A DNA stretch of 64,000 bases from Microcoleus sp. CAWBG506. GTDB lineage: Bacteria; Cyanobacteriota; Cyanobacteriia; Cyanobacteriales; Microcoleaceae. The translations under genes were made by a program, and so were the position numbers. The number at the start of each line of letters is the position of its first letter. Position 1 is the first letter of the stretch. A model generated the notes under the pieces. It saw nothing but the letters and a program-made list of their open reading frames with translations, did not search any database and had not been told where the DNA came from. The stretch covers positions 96,794 to 160,793 of the forward strand of contig JAHREW010000008.1 of the NCBI GenBank assembly GCA_020883125.1, given 5' to 3'. Positions 9,071 through 18,153 of this stretch are shown here, in pieces.

Positions 9071-9601
9071 TCAAATGTAACCCAACTCCTCTAATTTACT
9101 CAGAATTTTTTCCACACACTCTGTCACACTTTCCTTTTCTGTGCAACAAATAATCTCAGGATTGGGGGGTGCTTCATAGGGATCGTCAATTCCTGTAAAC
9201 CCCTTAATTTCACCTTTTCTGGCTTTGGCGTACATCCCTTTGACATCCCGCGCTTCACAGGCTTCTAGGGACGCTTTCACGTATACCTCCACAAAGTTAG
9301 GCTCGATGGCTCTAACTTCGTCGCGAATTGCTTGGTAGGGGCTAATGGCCGCGGTAATAGCGACAACTCCATTGCGACTCAGCAAGTGAGCGACAAATCC
9401 AATCCGCCGAATATTGGTATCTCGGTCTTCTTTGCTAAATCCCAAACCTTTTGATAAGTTGGTACGCACCACATCTCCATCCAAGATTTCCACTTTGCAG
9501 CCTCTGGCTTTCAACTCTGGTTCCAGAGCTTGGCTAATAGTTGTTTTGCCAGAACCGCTCAGTCCGGTGAACCACAAAATAAAACCTTTGTTCATGTTCA
9601 A
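9071..9601 (-). CDS. cysC: adenylyl-sulfate kinase
   Basis: A 176-residue APS kinase: P-loop GLSGSGKT at residues 13-20, [16 protein letters not shown] with the DGD and RxxL substrate motif, [10 protein letters not shown], and the lid [18 protein letters not shown]. It forms PAPS from adenylyl sulfate and ATP. It is the first gene of a minus-strand run with the polysaccharide export genes (37-bp gap), which suggests that PAPS is used for sulfation of the exported polymer, although its role in assimilation cannot be excluded. Length is normal for the stand-alone enzyme. Confidence 0.92.
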   Translation of the reverse strand: MNMNKGFILWFTGLSGSGKTTISQALEPELKARGCKVEILDGDVVRTNLSKGLGFSKEDRDTNIRRIGFVAHLLSRNGVVAITAAISPYQAIRDEVRAIEPNFVEVYVKASLEACEARDVKGMYAKARKGEIKGFTGIDDPYEAPPNPEIICCTEKESVTECVEKILSKLEELGYI

Positions 9602-9745
9602 TTGCTTTGTAACTAATGAATGGTGACACTTATCCGACGCATGACTTTACTATCGGGGTTCCCCATTTTCAGGTTGTTTTTTGATGGGAATTGCTATCTT
9701 ACTCTAATATTCTCAAATCTCAAATCTCAAATCTCAAATGCGCTT

Positions 9746-11680
9746 ATGTCTTCTGTATTAACAGCCGATGTTTTAGTAGTTGGTGGCGGTACTGGTGGCA
9801 CCGCAGCCGCCATACAAGCAGCCCGCTGTGGTGCCAAAACTATTTTGGTGAGTGAGTTTCCTTGGTTGGGCGGTATGCTTACTTCGGCTGGGGTTTCGGC
9901 TCCCGATGGTAACGAATTAGCCGCTTTTGGGACTGGTTTGTGGGGTGCTTTTCTCCAGGAACTTCATCAGCGACATGGGGAAGGTTTAGATTGGGGCTGG
10001 GTCAGTTTTTTTACTTACGATCCGCGCATTGGTGCAGAAATTTTTGCTGATTGGGTTAAGTGTTTACCAAATCTGCGCTGGATTTCTGGACAAAAAGTTC
10101 AAGGTGTGCTGAGGGAAGGCGATCGCATTGTTGGCGTTCAATTCCCCGATTTTATGGTGTCAGCCACAGTCTCTTTGGATGCTACGGAATTGGGAGATTT
10201 ATTGGCTGTGGGTGAGGTTCCTCACCGTTGGGGTTGGGAGTTTCAAGCAGAATTTGGAGAACCGAGTGCACCGATCGCACCTAACGATCTGACACAAACA
10301 TATCCCATACAAGCTCCGACTTGGGTAGTAATGATGCAGGATTTTGGGGAAGGTGCTGTAGCGCCAGAAATTCCCGCGCCACCGATTCACGATCCCGATC
10401 GCTTTACAGGAGCTTGGGATAATTATACTTCTGAAGATTTTCTCAATTATGGCCGACTTCCGGGTGGGTTGCTCATGATTAATTGGCCGATTCGGGGTAA
10501 TGATTATGGCTTTAAGGTCGATCGACTAATTGGATCTGAAGCATCGCAAACAGAATTCCTCCAAGAAAGTCTGTGGCATAGTCAAAGTTTCGCCCGCTAC
10601 ATTCAAACCCAACTAGGCCGCCGCTATGGTTTAGCAGAGAACATTTTCCCCACTTCTGACACCAAAAATCCCCAAAATTCTTCTCTGTTATTTCCTTCCC
10701 CCCAGGGTGAGGATTCTCTCTTATTTCATTCCCCCCTTGGGGGGGGTAGGGGGGGATTGACTGGGGAGGGCTTGACTGTTGGGGCTAGGGGGGGATTGAC
10801 TTCTGCCTTCGCCCTCCACCCCTACTACCGAGAAAGTCGCCGCTTGCTTGGAGTAAAAACAATCCGAGAACAAGATATTTTACCCGTTGTCGGCGGCAGA
10901 GTCGCGAAGTTGCCCATAAATGCTGAGGGAATTTGTGAAACAATTGCGATCGGCAACTACGCCAACGATCACCACTATCCTAGTGGCGACATTCCCTTGC
11001 AGCCAAAATCGATCCGCTGGGGCGGGCGATGGACGGGAACTCCTTTTACCATTCCTTACAGTGTGCTGATTCCTGCGAATACCGATGGTTTGCTAGTTTG
11101 CGAAAAAAATATTTCTGTTTCTCACATCGCTAACGGTGCCACTCGTTTGCAACCTACGGTAATGAATATTGGACAGGCGGCGGGGATGGCGGCGGCTTTG
11201 TGTGTGCGGCGGGGATGTCAGCCGCGGGATTTGCCAGTCAGAGTTTTGCAGGAGGCTTTGCTGCAAGATGTGGAGGCTAGGGCGGCAGTTATTCCTTTAT
11301 TTAATTTGACACCGAGTCGATCGGATTGGCTATACTGGCAACGCTATTATCTCGATCGACCCTCTTCATATCCCGCCAGTGGCAATTGTCCTTTGTCCGT
11401 AGATAAACCGATCGCTGACAGCAGAAATACTCAAAGTCCGTGGAATGGGATTTTCCACCGCCGAGGCGAACAAGATTACGCCCTGACGCTGACTGATGCG
11501 CCCTCCCATGGCGATCGAATTTGGAAACTGGTGACTTTAGATCCTGAAATCGACGAGTTTTTACACAGTTGCGAAACTCAGAAGCTTCTGAAAGTGTGGG
11601 GGAGGCTGAATTTAGCTGGTTTGTGGCTGCTGGTAGAGGCTGTTGAGTTGCCAAAATCAGGTTTTTTGCATAAGTCCTGA
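9746..11680 (+). CDS. FAD-dependent oxidoreductase (FAD_oxidored family) with low-complexity insert
   Basis: A 644-residue flavoprotein. The N-terminal dinucleotide-binding motif VVGGGTGGTAAAIQAARCGA is followed by the FAD_oxidored (PF12831) pattern WLGGMLTSAGVSAPDGNE, then HPYYRESRRLLG, and near the end ISVSHIANGATRLQPTVMNIGQAAGMAA. I start it at ATG 9746, where the conserved fold begins; the frame stays open upstream to 9620. At about residues 311-353 a stretch rich in SLLFP, GGGRGGLTG and GARGGLT is encoded by the same C6/G6 repeat type that fills rsmE. It replaces nothing conserved and looks like an in-frame insertion. The substrate is unknown. Confidence 0.8.
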   Translation: MSSVLTADVLVVGGGTGGTAAAIQAARCGAKTILVSEFPWLGGMLTSAGVSAPDGNELAAFGTGLWGAFLQELHQRHGEGLDWGWVSFFTYDPRIGAEIFADWVKCLPNLRWISGQKVQGVLREGDRIVGVQFPDFMVSATVSLDATELGDLLAVGEVPHRWGWEFQAEFGEPSAPIAPNDLTQTYPIQAPTWVVMMQDFGEGAVAPEIPAPPIHDPDRFTGAWDNYTSEDFLNYGRLPGGLLMINWPIRGNDYGFKVDRLIGSEASQTEFLQESLWHSQSFARYIQTQLGRRYGLAENIFPTSDTKNPQNSSLLFPSPQGEDSLLFHSPLGGGRGGLTGEGLTVGARGGLTSAFALHPYYRESRRLLGVKTIREQDILPVVGGRVAKLPINAEGICETIAIGNYANDHHYPSGDIPLQPKSIRWGGRWTGTPFTIPYSVLIPANTDGLLVCEKNISVSHIANGATRLQPTVMNIGQAAGMAAALCVRRGCQPRDLPVRVLQEALLQDVEARAAVIPLFNLTPSRSDWLYWQRYYLDRPSSYPASGNCPLSVDKPIADSRNTQSPWNGIFHRRGEQDYALTLTDAPSHGDRIWKLVTLDPEIDEFLHSCETQKLLKVWGRLNLAGLWLLVEAVELPKSGFLHKS

Positions 11681-11757
11681 AATTTCCCAGAATTTTATCC
11701 TGATAGATGGGGGAGAGTCTGTATCAGTTAATAGACACTGACACGGATATTAACCTC

Positions 11758-11952
11758 ATGCAAAATTACACATTTCTTCCTTTACTTGGTGTTTTGAGCG
11801 CTAAGGTCGATCGACTTTTTTCATCTCTAGTCGAACTGCTCGAAATTGCCACCGCAAACTACATTTTCTCTGCCCAAACTCAACAAAAGGGCGATCGTTC
11901 TCCTGAAAGAGGCAGCGGACGCCGAGAGTTTCATCTCCTACAAGCATTTTAA
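11758..11952 (+). CDS. patX: PatX-like peptide precursor containing ERGSGR
   Basis: A 64-residue protein with a hydrophobic N-terminus (YTFLPLLGVL), then SAQTQQKGDRSPERGSGRRE near the end. RGSGR is the pentapeptide of PatS, HetN and PatX that binds HetR and inhibits its DNA binding, and ERGSGR equals the last six residues of Anabaena PatS. PatX genes are reported to lie near hetR in filamentous cyanobacteria, including non-heterocystous ones; here hetR starts 1.2 kb downstream on the same strand. I start at ATG 11758, which aligns with the paralogue 0.5 kb downstream; the frame is open to 11707. The signal segment is less canonical than in the paralogue, so export is uncertain. Confidence 0.7.
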   Translation: MQNYTFLPLLGVLSAKVDRLFSSLVELLEIATANYIFSAQTQQKGDRSPERGSGRREFHLLQAF

Positions 11953-12120
11953 TGACATTGCATGAAAGCGAGTTCCGTTATTGAGTTTGTTTTGACCGTC
12001 TGTGTCGATCGCTCAATCTGATTTTCTGGGCTGCTAGTTTTTCAGATTTGCCTGGTAACTTCACTTCTTGTTTATTGTCATTCAGATATCCTTTTATGTG
12101 ATGAAAAAGTATAAACATTC

Positions 12121-12165
12121 AACCGCTATTTATGGAGAAAGTGAGTCTCCATAAATGGCGGTTTT
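12121..12165 (+). terminator. intrinsic terminator-like hairpin after PatX copy 1
   Basis: Arms beginning AACCGCTATTTATGGAGA and ending TCTCCATAAATGGCGGTT pair with one G-T type mismatch, followed by TTTTGTATATT. The same hairpin with AACCGCCA/TGGCGGTT ends copy 2 (12701-12743), showing that the terminator was duplicated with the gene. Confidence 0.7.
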
Positions 12166-12290
12166 GTATATTATAGCAATCTAATTAGCAATGCCTCAAT
12201 GGTGTTTTTCCTGAGATTTTATGTAAATTCATCCCGATCTGCATGAGTAGTGTCGGTATCACTAAACATACACCGATACGGATACTACCC

Positions 12291-12512
12291 ATGAAAAACT
12301 ACACCGCAATTGCTTTATTGAGCCTGTCTGGCATCTTCTTGAGTGCTACCGCTGGTCTATCTATTGAATCCCCTATCGCACAGTTAGAAACTTCCACAGA
12401 TCAATATATGTTGTCAGCGCAAACTCAACAAAAAGGCGATCGTCCTCCTAGCAGAAATACTCAACGCCGTGATTTCAGATCCGCCACCACCGAAACTAAC
12501 TCGCTACAATAA
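12291..12512 (+). CDS. PatX-like paralogue with RNTQR in place of RGSGR
   Basis: A 73-residue protein with a good signal peptide (KNYTAIALLSLSGIFLSATA). The mature part ends SAQTQQKGDRPPSRNTQRRD, which aligns with the upstream copy at SAQTQQKGDR and RR-D/E-F. The five residues matching RGSGR are RNTQR: both outer arginines are kept and the inner three are changed. Start ATG 12291 matches the start of copy 1, and the 35 bases before both starts are similar (…ACGGATA-T/C-TA-C/A-CC). The pair is a tandem duplication of gene plus terminator. The copy may encode a different signal or may have lost HetR binding; the sequence alone cannot decide. Confidence 0.65.
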   Translation: MKNYTAIALLSLSGIFLSATAGLSIESPIAQLETSTDQYMLSAQTQQKGDRPPSRNTQRRDFRSATTETNSLQ

Positions 12513-12700
12513 CTTTAATGGCCTTGGATGAAATCAAATTATTCAACAAAGTTGGTTAAAGGTTGGTTTCGACCTGTTCAGTCGATCGCTCTAATTTTCG
12601 ATAATTCTAGTTTTTCAGATTCGGGAGACAAATCTACTTTTTGTTACCAGTGACAAGAATATAATTTTTGGTGTACCAAAACACTATCAAATCAACCTTT

Positions 12701-12743
12701 AACCGCCATTTATCAGAGTTGGACTCTTGTGATTGGCGGTTTT
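12701..12743 (+). terminator. intrinsic terminator-like hairpin after PatX copy 2
   Basis: Outer arms AACCGCCA and TGGCGGTT and inner arms AGAGT/ACTCT pair, followed by TTTTGTATATT. It is homologous to the hairpin at 12121-12165. Confidence 0.7.
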
Positions 12744-12914
12744 GTATATTTAGCCTCTGGGATAAACTGTGCCTCTGTCAGCCTGTGGCAAATCCCCATG
12801 AGTCGGTAAAATTTTTCCGAGAGCGCGTCTTGGAAGCATTTTGCCCGATTAAATTGGTAAATAGGGGGATTGCTAGCAACCTTTGGGACGACAGTCAGTT
12901 ATGCTGGATTCTAA

Positions 12915-12930
12915 GGGGGTTTAGATCCCC
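12915..12930. promoter_or_regulatory. candidate HetR-type palindrome upstream of hetR
   Basis: On the minus strand this reads GGGGATCTAAACCCCC, close in form to the GGGG-TCTAA-CCCC palindrome known as the HetR site upstream of hetP in Anabaena, but with a longer spacer. It lies about 230 bases before the hetR ATG in an otherwise featureless 410-bp stretch (12744-13156), which would suit autoregulation. The match is short and could be chance. Confidence 0.3.
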
Positions 12931-13072
12931 AAGGTCTTTACCCCTAGAAGGCTCTACCCTGGTCAGTCACGGTATCGAGAGCTTCTCATCTGTTGTGGTA
13001 ATAGATGGTGCCTTCATTGTGTCTGGCCTGGAATTAAAACCGCTTTCTTCAGCTAAAGCTTGACTTAACTGA

Positions 13073-14056
<984 letters not shown>

Positions 14057-14059
<3 letters not shown>

Positions 14060-14725
14060 TCATTAGTCATTAGTCATTAGTCATTAGTCATTGGTCATTG
14101 GTTATTAGTCATTAGTCATTGGTCATTGGTCATTAGTCATTGGTCATTAGTCATTAGTCATTGGTTATTGGTCATTGGTTATTGGTTATTAGTCATTAGT
14201 CATTGGTTATTGGTCATTGGTTATTAGTCATTAGTTATTGGTCATTGGTCATTAGTCATTGGTCATTAGTCATTGGTTATTGGTCATTGGTCATTGGTCA
14301 TTGGTTATTGGTTATTGGTCATTGGTCATTGGTCATTGGTCATTGGTCATTGGTCATTAGTCATTGGTCATTAGTCATTGGTTATTAGTCATTGGTTATT
14401 AGTCATTGGTTATTGGTCATTGGTTATTGGTCATTGGTTATTGGTCATTGGTCATTGGTCATTGGTTATTGGTCATTGGTCATTGGTTATTGGTCATTGG
14501 TTATTGGTCATTGGTCATTGGTCATTGGTCATTGGTCATTGGTCATTGGTCATTGGTCATTGGTTATTGGTCATTAGTTATTGGTCATTGGTCATTGGTC
14601 ATTGGTCATTGGTTATTGGTCATTGGTTATTGGTCATTGGTTATTGGTCATTGGTTATTGGTTATTGGTTATTGGTCATTGGTTATTGGTTATTAGTCAT
14701 TAGTCATTGGTCATTAGTCATTAAT
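14057..14725 (+). repeat. heptamer tandem array (YATTRGT; STRR), ~95 units, starting at the hetR stop codon
   Basis: About 669 bases of almost perfect 7-bp periodicity. Units are TAGTCAT, TGGTCAT and TGGTTAT and recombinations of their C/T and A/G positions. The first unit begins with the hetR stop TAG; the first four units are all TAGTCAT, while TGG forms dominate further on. Because 7 is not a multiple of 3, each open frame reads the same heptapeptide (VIGHWSL with Y/L variants), which creates long meaningless open frames. No gene is supported here. Confidence 0.95.
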
Positions 14726-14763
14726 GAATTGACCGCTTGAGACTAATGACTGGTGATTTATAA

Positions 14764-15582
14764 CTAAGCGAAAAAAGCTTTCCAGGCTGAGGCTAAGAGG
14801 ATGGCTGCGATCGCTCCTATCAGAGTATTGACAAAATTCACCACTTCATTGGTGAGCCACTCAAACTTTGATTGGAGGGTCGCGCCAATCACGCTCTCGA
14901 TGTTAGTAGCAATAAAAGCTGCAATAACACAAAAAACAATTCCTGTCAAGTCTATTAAACCCACAGCCCAACTCAAAAGTGCGATCGCGATCGAACCTAC
15001 AATACCAGCGAGAGTTCCTTCTAAACTTACAGCCCCTTCCGTCCCCCTAGGTACTGGCTTGAAAGTAGTAATCAAAAACGTCCGCTTTCCATAAGCTTTA
15101 CCAATTTCACTAGCAGTGGTGTCGGCAAGTTTAGTACAAAAACTCGCCGCATAGCCCAGCAATAACCAGGAAATTAGATCTTGTGAAACAGGCATCTTGC
15201 CTGTCTCTCCTAAAATAGATAATACCAAAACTCCCAAGGCACAAAGAGTAGCAGTTAAAGCAGAACCCCAGACATTTTCCGGACCTCGCGCGCCGGAACG
15301 CTTTTCCGCTATGCCTTCTGCCTCTTTTTGGGCTTTGCCAATCCGAGTTACTCCCGATCCGACGAGAAAATAGAACATCACCACAGCATAGCCTTGCCAT
15401 CCCAAACAACCCCAGATGATGACACCTAACAGCCAGCCGTGAAATTGCCCAGCCGGAGTGAGTAATTTTTTGGGAGTAATCGTGGCGATCGCCAGTAAAA
15501 TTGTATTAAGGGCGATCGCCACCAACCAAGGATTAGACCAAGATAAATAATTAAACCACAACTGAGAATTCTGCACAGTCAT
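14764..15582 (-). CDS. DUF92/TIGR00297 membrane protein, probable VTE6-type phytyl-phosphate kinase
   Basis: A 272-residue integral membrane protein with six or seven hydrophobic segments. Family markers are TPAGQFHGWLLGVIIWGCLGW, GKAQKEAEGIAEKRSGARGPENVWGSA and LADTTASEIGKAYGKRTFLITTFKPVPRGTEGAVSLEGT. DUF92 includes the plant VTE6 protein and its Synechocystis homologue, which phosphorylate phytyl phosphate to phytyl diphosphate for tocopherol and phylloquinone synthesis; I infer the same role. The segment GETGKMPVSQD is encoded by a GACAGGCAAGATGCCTGTT palindrome that also occurs between genes at 31524. It may therefore be a small in-frame insertion in a loop. Confidence 0.75.
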   Translation of the reverse strand: MTVQNSQLWFNYLSWSNPWLVAIALNTILLAIATITPKKLLTPAGQFHGWLLGVIIWGCLGWQGYAVVMFYFLVGSGVTRIGKAQKEAEGIAEKRSGARGPENVWGSALTATLCALGVLVLSILGETGKMPVSQDLISWLLLGYAASFCTKLADTTASEIGKAYGKRTFLITTFKPVPRGTEGAVSLEGTLAGIVGSIAIALLSWAVGLIDLTGIVFCVIAAFIATNIESVIGATLQSKFEWLTNEVVNFVNTLIGAIAAILLASAWKAFFA

Positions 15583-15594
15583 CTTTTTACCTCC

Positions 15595-16026
15595 ATGAAC
15601 AAAGTCTTATTTCATCTTGCCTTCCCCGTGAGCGATATTGCTCAAACAAAAGCCTTCTACGTGAACGGGCTCGGCTGCGAATTAGGTCGGGAATCGCCGA
15701 ATTCAGTGATTATGGGTTTGTGTGGCCATCAAATTGTCGCCCACCTTAGCCACGAACCTTTGACACCTCAAAGAGGTATCTATCCCCGACATTTTGGATT
15801 AGTTTTTACCTCCGAGGCCGACTGGGAAAGCTTGTTAGAAAAAGCACAACAAAACAACTTGAACTTCTATCAAGAACCAAGACGGCGGTTTGTTGGTTTG
15901 CCTACAGAGCACCGCACTTTCTTCTTAGAAGACCCTGCTCACAATATACTGGAATTCAAGTATTACTGTGAAGCTGAGGCAATTTTTGGGCTGAGCGAAT
16001 ATGCCGAAGTTGGCGACGCTGTTTGA
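15595..16026 (+). CDS. VOC-superfamily (glyoxalase/dioxygenase-like) protein
   Basis: A 143-residue protein with the paired beta-alpha-beta-beta-beta pattern of the vicinal oxygen chelate fold. It starts FHLAFPVSDIAQTKAFYVNGLGCELG, has IYPRHFGLVF in the middle, and ends FFLEDPAHNILEFKYY, where the His and Glu at conserved metal positions (FHLAF His, RHFGL His, LEFKYY Glu) are visible. It is likely a metal-dependent ring-cleavage-like or glyoxalase-like enzyme of unknown substrate. The gene is divergent from the DUF92 gene with only 12 bases between the starts. Confidence 0.75.
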   Translation: MNKVLFHLAFPVSDIAQTKAFYVNGLGCELGRESPNSVIMGLCGHQIVAHLSHEPLTPQRGIYPRHFGLVFTSEADWESLLEKAQQNNLNFYQEPRRRFVGLPTEHRTFFLEDPAHNILEFKYYCEAEAIFGLSEYAEVGDAV

Positions 16027-16074
16027 TGGCAGCGCGAAATAATCACCATTTGCCAGAAAAAAGACCATTTTACG

Positions 16075-16686
16075 CTATTCGTGAACTTGCAATGGTTCTG
16101 AAAGTGCTTCAGCAACTGCTGTTAAGCTCCGAGAATTTCTCGCCATCATAGCATGAGCAAATACTGGCAACTTCACATCTTTAGCTGCGGATATTTGGGA
16201 ACTAGAAGCAGGGACAATGATGAAATCCCAAGGTGTCCAAATAGAAGTAAAGTTAAGCTTTTTCAACAGATTAGCATCTCGATTCAAATCTTCTAAAAAA
16301 ACACTACCAGGGCGCATTTGAACACAGCCTTTTCCCCACAAAGTGTAAGCAGTCCAAGTGCCACTATGAGGAGAAGATATGGCAATAAATCGCTGCACTC
16401 GGTTAATTCCGCCTAGCCTTTGCAGATAGTAGCGAGCGACCAAACCTCCCATGCTCAATCCTACTAAATCTAAAGGCTGTTGTGGGTCGAAGTTTGTGTC
16501 TATATAATCTGCCAGTTGTAGGGCTAATTCTTCCAGGGTAGTGTTGCCCCAATTGGGTGCGAGGTCAAGGCTATATACTGACCATCCTAGTTGGGTAAGA
16601 TGCCCGGACATTTTATTAAAAATCCCCGATTTTCTGAAGATGCCATGAATCAGTAACACTGGGTTATAGCTAGAATTGCTATTCAT
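16075..16686 (-). CDS. alpha/beta-hydrolase, EstA/LipA-like lipase (copy 2)
   Basis: A 203-residue lipase-like hydrolase: the oxyanion-region motif PVLLIHGIFRKSGIF is followed by the nucleophile elbow DLVGLSMGGLVARYYLQRLGG (Ser in GLSMGG), then ISSPHSGT. The catalytic Asp and His would lie further on (WDFIIVP, AHAMMARN). It begins 2 bases after the stop of a clear paralogue, so the two form a tandem duplication in one operon. There is no signal peptide. It is cytosolic by appearance; the substrate is unknown. Confidence 0.8.
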   Translation of the reverse strand: MNSNSSYNPVLLIHGIFRKSGIFNKMSGHLTQLGWSVYSLDLAPNWGNTTLEELALQLADYIDTNFDPQQPLDLVGLSMGGLVARYYLQRLGGINRVQRFIAISSPHSGTWTAYTLWGKGCVQMRPGSVFLEDLNRDANLLKKLNFTSIWTPWDFIIVPASSSQISAAKDVKLPVFAHAMMARNSRSLTAVAEALSEPLQVHE

Positions 16687-16688
16687 GA

Positions 16689-17306
16689 TTAGCTGGAAAT
16701 TGTATTTTTAATAGGTGCTGTTAGTTCTGTAACTAAGGCGTTGATACTTTGGGGATCTGTTACCATTTGGCGGTGCAGCAAAACATTTAGTTTCACTTCT
16801 TTACCTACTGGCATTTGGGAGCTTTTTGCAGGTACTATCATTATGTCAAAGGGTGTCCACATAGATGTGAAATTGATGCGTTTGAGCATGGTGACATCTT
16901 GATTTAAATCCCGCAGTAAGTCACTATTGGGACGCATATGCAAGTATCCTGGTAAGGGGAGAGAATAGGCGGTGAGAGTGCCCCTGTGGGGGGAAGATAT
17001 GGTGATGAAACGCTGGACGCGATTAATTCCTCCCAGTCGCTGAACGTAGTAGCGGCTGACTATGCCGCCCATGCTGTAGCCTACTATGTCGATCGCCTGT
17101 TCTGGATCGAAAGCCTCAGAAATGTAGTCTGCTAGTTGCTTCGCTAGTAAGTCGAGGCCGAGGCTACCATCGTTGGGGGTGAGGTTGAGGCTATGTACAG
17201 GCCATCCGAGTTGGCTGAGGTGGGCCGACAAAGTGTTGAAAATTGCTTTTGTATCCCAGATACCATGTACCAGGATGACTGGATTGCGATCGAGCGAACT
17301 GTTCAT
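16689..17306 (-). CDS. alpha/beta-hydrolase, EstA/LipA-like lipase (copy 1)
   Basis: A 205-residue paralogue of the downstream gene, with PVILVHGIWDTKAIF, DIVGYSMGGIVSRYYVQRLGG (nucleophile Ser in GYSMGG), ISSPHRGT, FDIMIVPA and a late LLHRQMV with the likely catalytic His. I place the start at ATG 17306 because it aligns with the start of the paralogue. The frame is open to an ATG at 17345, next to an imperfect CTAGGG/CCCCTAG palindrome. The two copies have the same order of motifs over their whole length, which indicates tandem duplication. Confidence 0.78.
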   Translation of the reverse strand: MNSSLDRNPVILVHGIWDTKAIFNTLSAHLSQLGWPVHSLNLTPNDGSLGLDLLAKQLADYISEAFDPEQAIDIVGYSMGGIVSRYYVQRLGGINRVQRFITISSPHRGTLTAYSLPLPGYLHMRPNSDLLRDLNQDVTMLKRINFTSMWTPFDIMIVPAKSSQMPVGKEVKLNVLLHRQMVTDPQSINALVTELTAPIKNTISS

Positions 17307-17612
17307 TTGGAGAGTAAATTTCTGATCGACTACAGCATAAATCACTGACCTAGGGAGTTTGACCCCTAGTGGGACAGATGACCAATCGGATCGAGTTAAG
17401 TCGGAAATCTGTCATCAATTCTGAGATAATCGTAAATAAGTGCAAAGCTCAGACTACTATTAGTAAGTAAAAATTACTATACTATGGGTGTTTTTATTCA
17501 CGAAATGTAAACTTTGATGAATAAATATAGACAAAAGTTTCTTTACCTCGTAGTCTAACTTTGTTGACAAGCTGGGACAAATTTCTCTAAAAAAACAAAA
17601 GGAGTAAATCTA

Positions 17613-18044
17613 ATGTTTGGTTTTATCAAAAATTTCTTCGGCGCTATTTTCGGGTTTATCGGCGGATTGTTGGGCTTCAAAAAGTCTGAATATTTTCTAG
17701 ATTTGGGAAACTCTGATGGGAATGAGTCACCGAAAGTTGAGCTTGCTGCTGCTAAACAGCCTGAACCAGTAGTCGCAGTCCCAGCAGTAGCAAAAGCGAG
17801 TGTGGCCAAATCGGAACCCGCCAAGAAAGCCAAGACAGAAACAGCCAAAAAGCCTCAGCCAGAAAAAGAACCAGTGAAAGTAGCCACAGCAGCAGCAACT
17901 AACGGAAAAGTATCGAGTTCTAGCGAACCGACTCGGACCTTTGCTCCTAATAATTTAATGCCCACACCAAATACCAGCCGTAGGACTCCTGGACCCAGCA
18001 TGAATAATTTCCGGGAAATGGCTCGTCAGGTAAAAACCAAGTAG
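17613..18044 (+). CDS. cyanobacterial protein with N-terminal amphipathic segment and Ala/Pro/Lys-rich tail
   Basis: A 143-residue protein that begins FGFIKNFFGAIFGFIGGLLG, a glycine-spaced amphipathic or membrane-binding helix, then KKSEYFLDLGN. The rest (about 40-143) is low complexity, rich in Lys, Ala, Pro and Glu, and probably disordered. I recognise the N-terminal type as recurrent in cyanobacteria but know no function. AAAGGAG lies 11 bases before the ATG. The TAG stop is the first triplet of a TAGGTAA heptamer array. Confidence 0.7.
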   Translation: MFGFIKNFFGAIFGFIGGLLGFKKSEYFLDLGNSDGNESPKVELAAAKQPEPVVAVPAVAKASVAKSEPAKKAKTETAKKPQPEKEPVKVATAAATNGKVSSSSEPTRTFAPNNLMPTPNTSRRTPGPSMNNFREMARQVKTK

Positions 18045-18071
18045 GTAATAGGTAATAGGTAATAGGTAATA
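18042..18071 (+). repeat. TAGGTAA heptamer array starting at a stop codon
   Basis: Four TAGGTAA units followed by a decayed one. The first TAG is the stop codon of the preceding gene. The heptamer differs from the one after hetR but has the same geometry. Confidence 0.85.
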
Positions 18072-18153
18072 TGATATTGAAAAATTGCAAATAGTAATAT
18101 TAAAAATTTAACACTGGTGTTTGTGATTTTTAATATTTAACTTTTTATTACTA

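Noticed and set aside
12668-13063. 131-codon open frame upstream of hetR
   Set aside because: It starts inside the copy-2 terminator, has no RBS or motif and an untypical composition; better read as the hetR leader.
14203-14740. Several long open frames (60-120 codons) after hetR
   Set aside because: They are products of the stop-free heptamer array and encode only VIGHWSL-type repeats in every frame.
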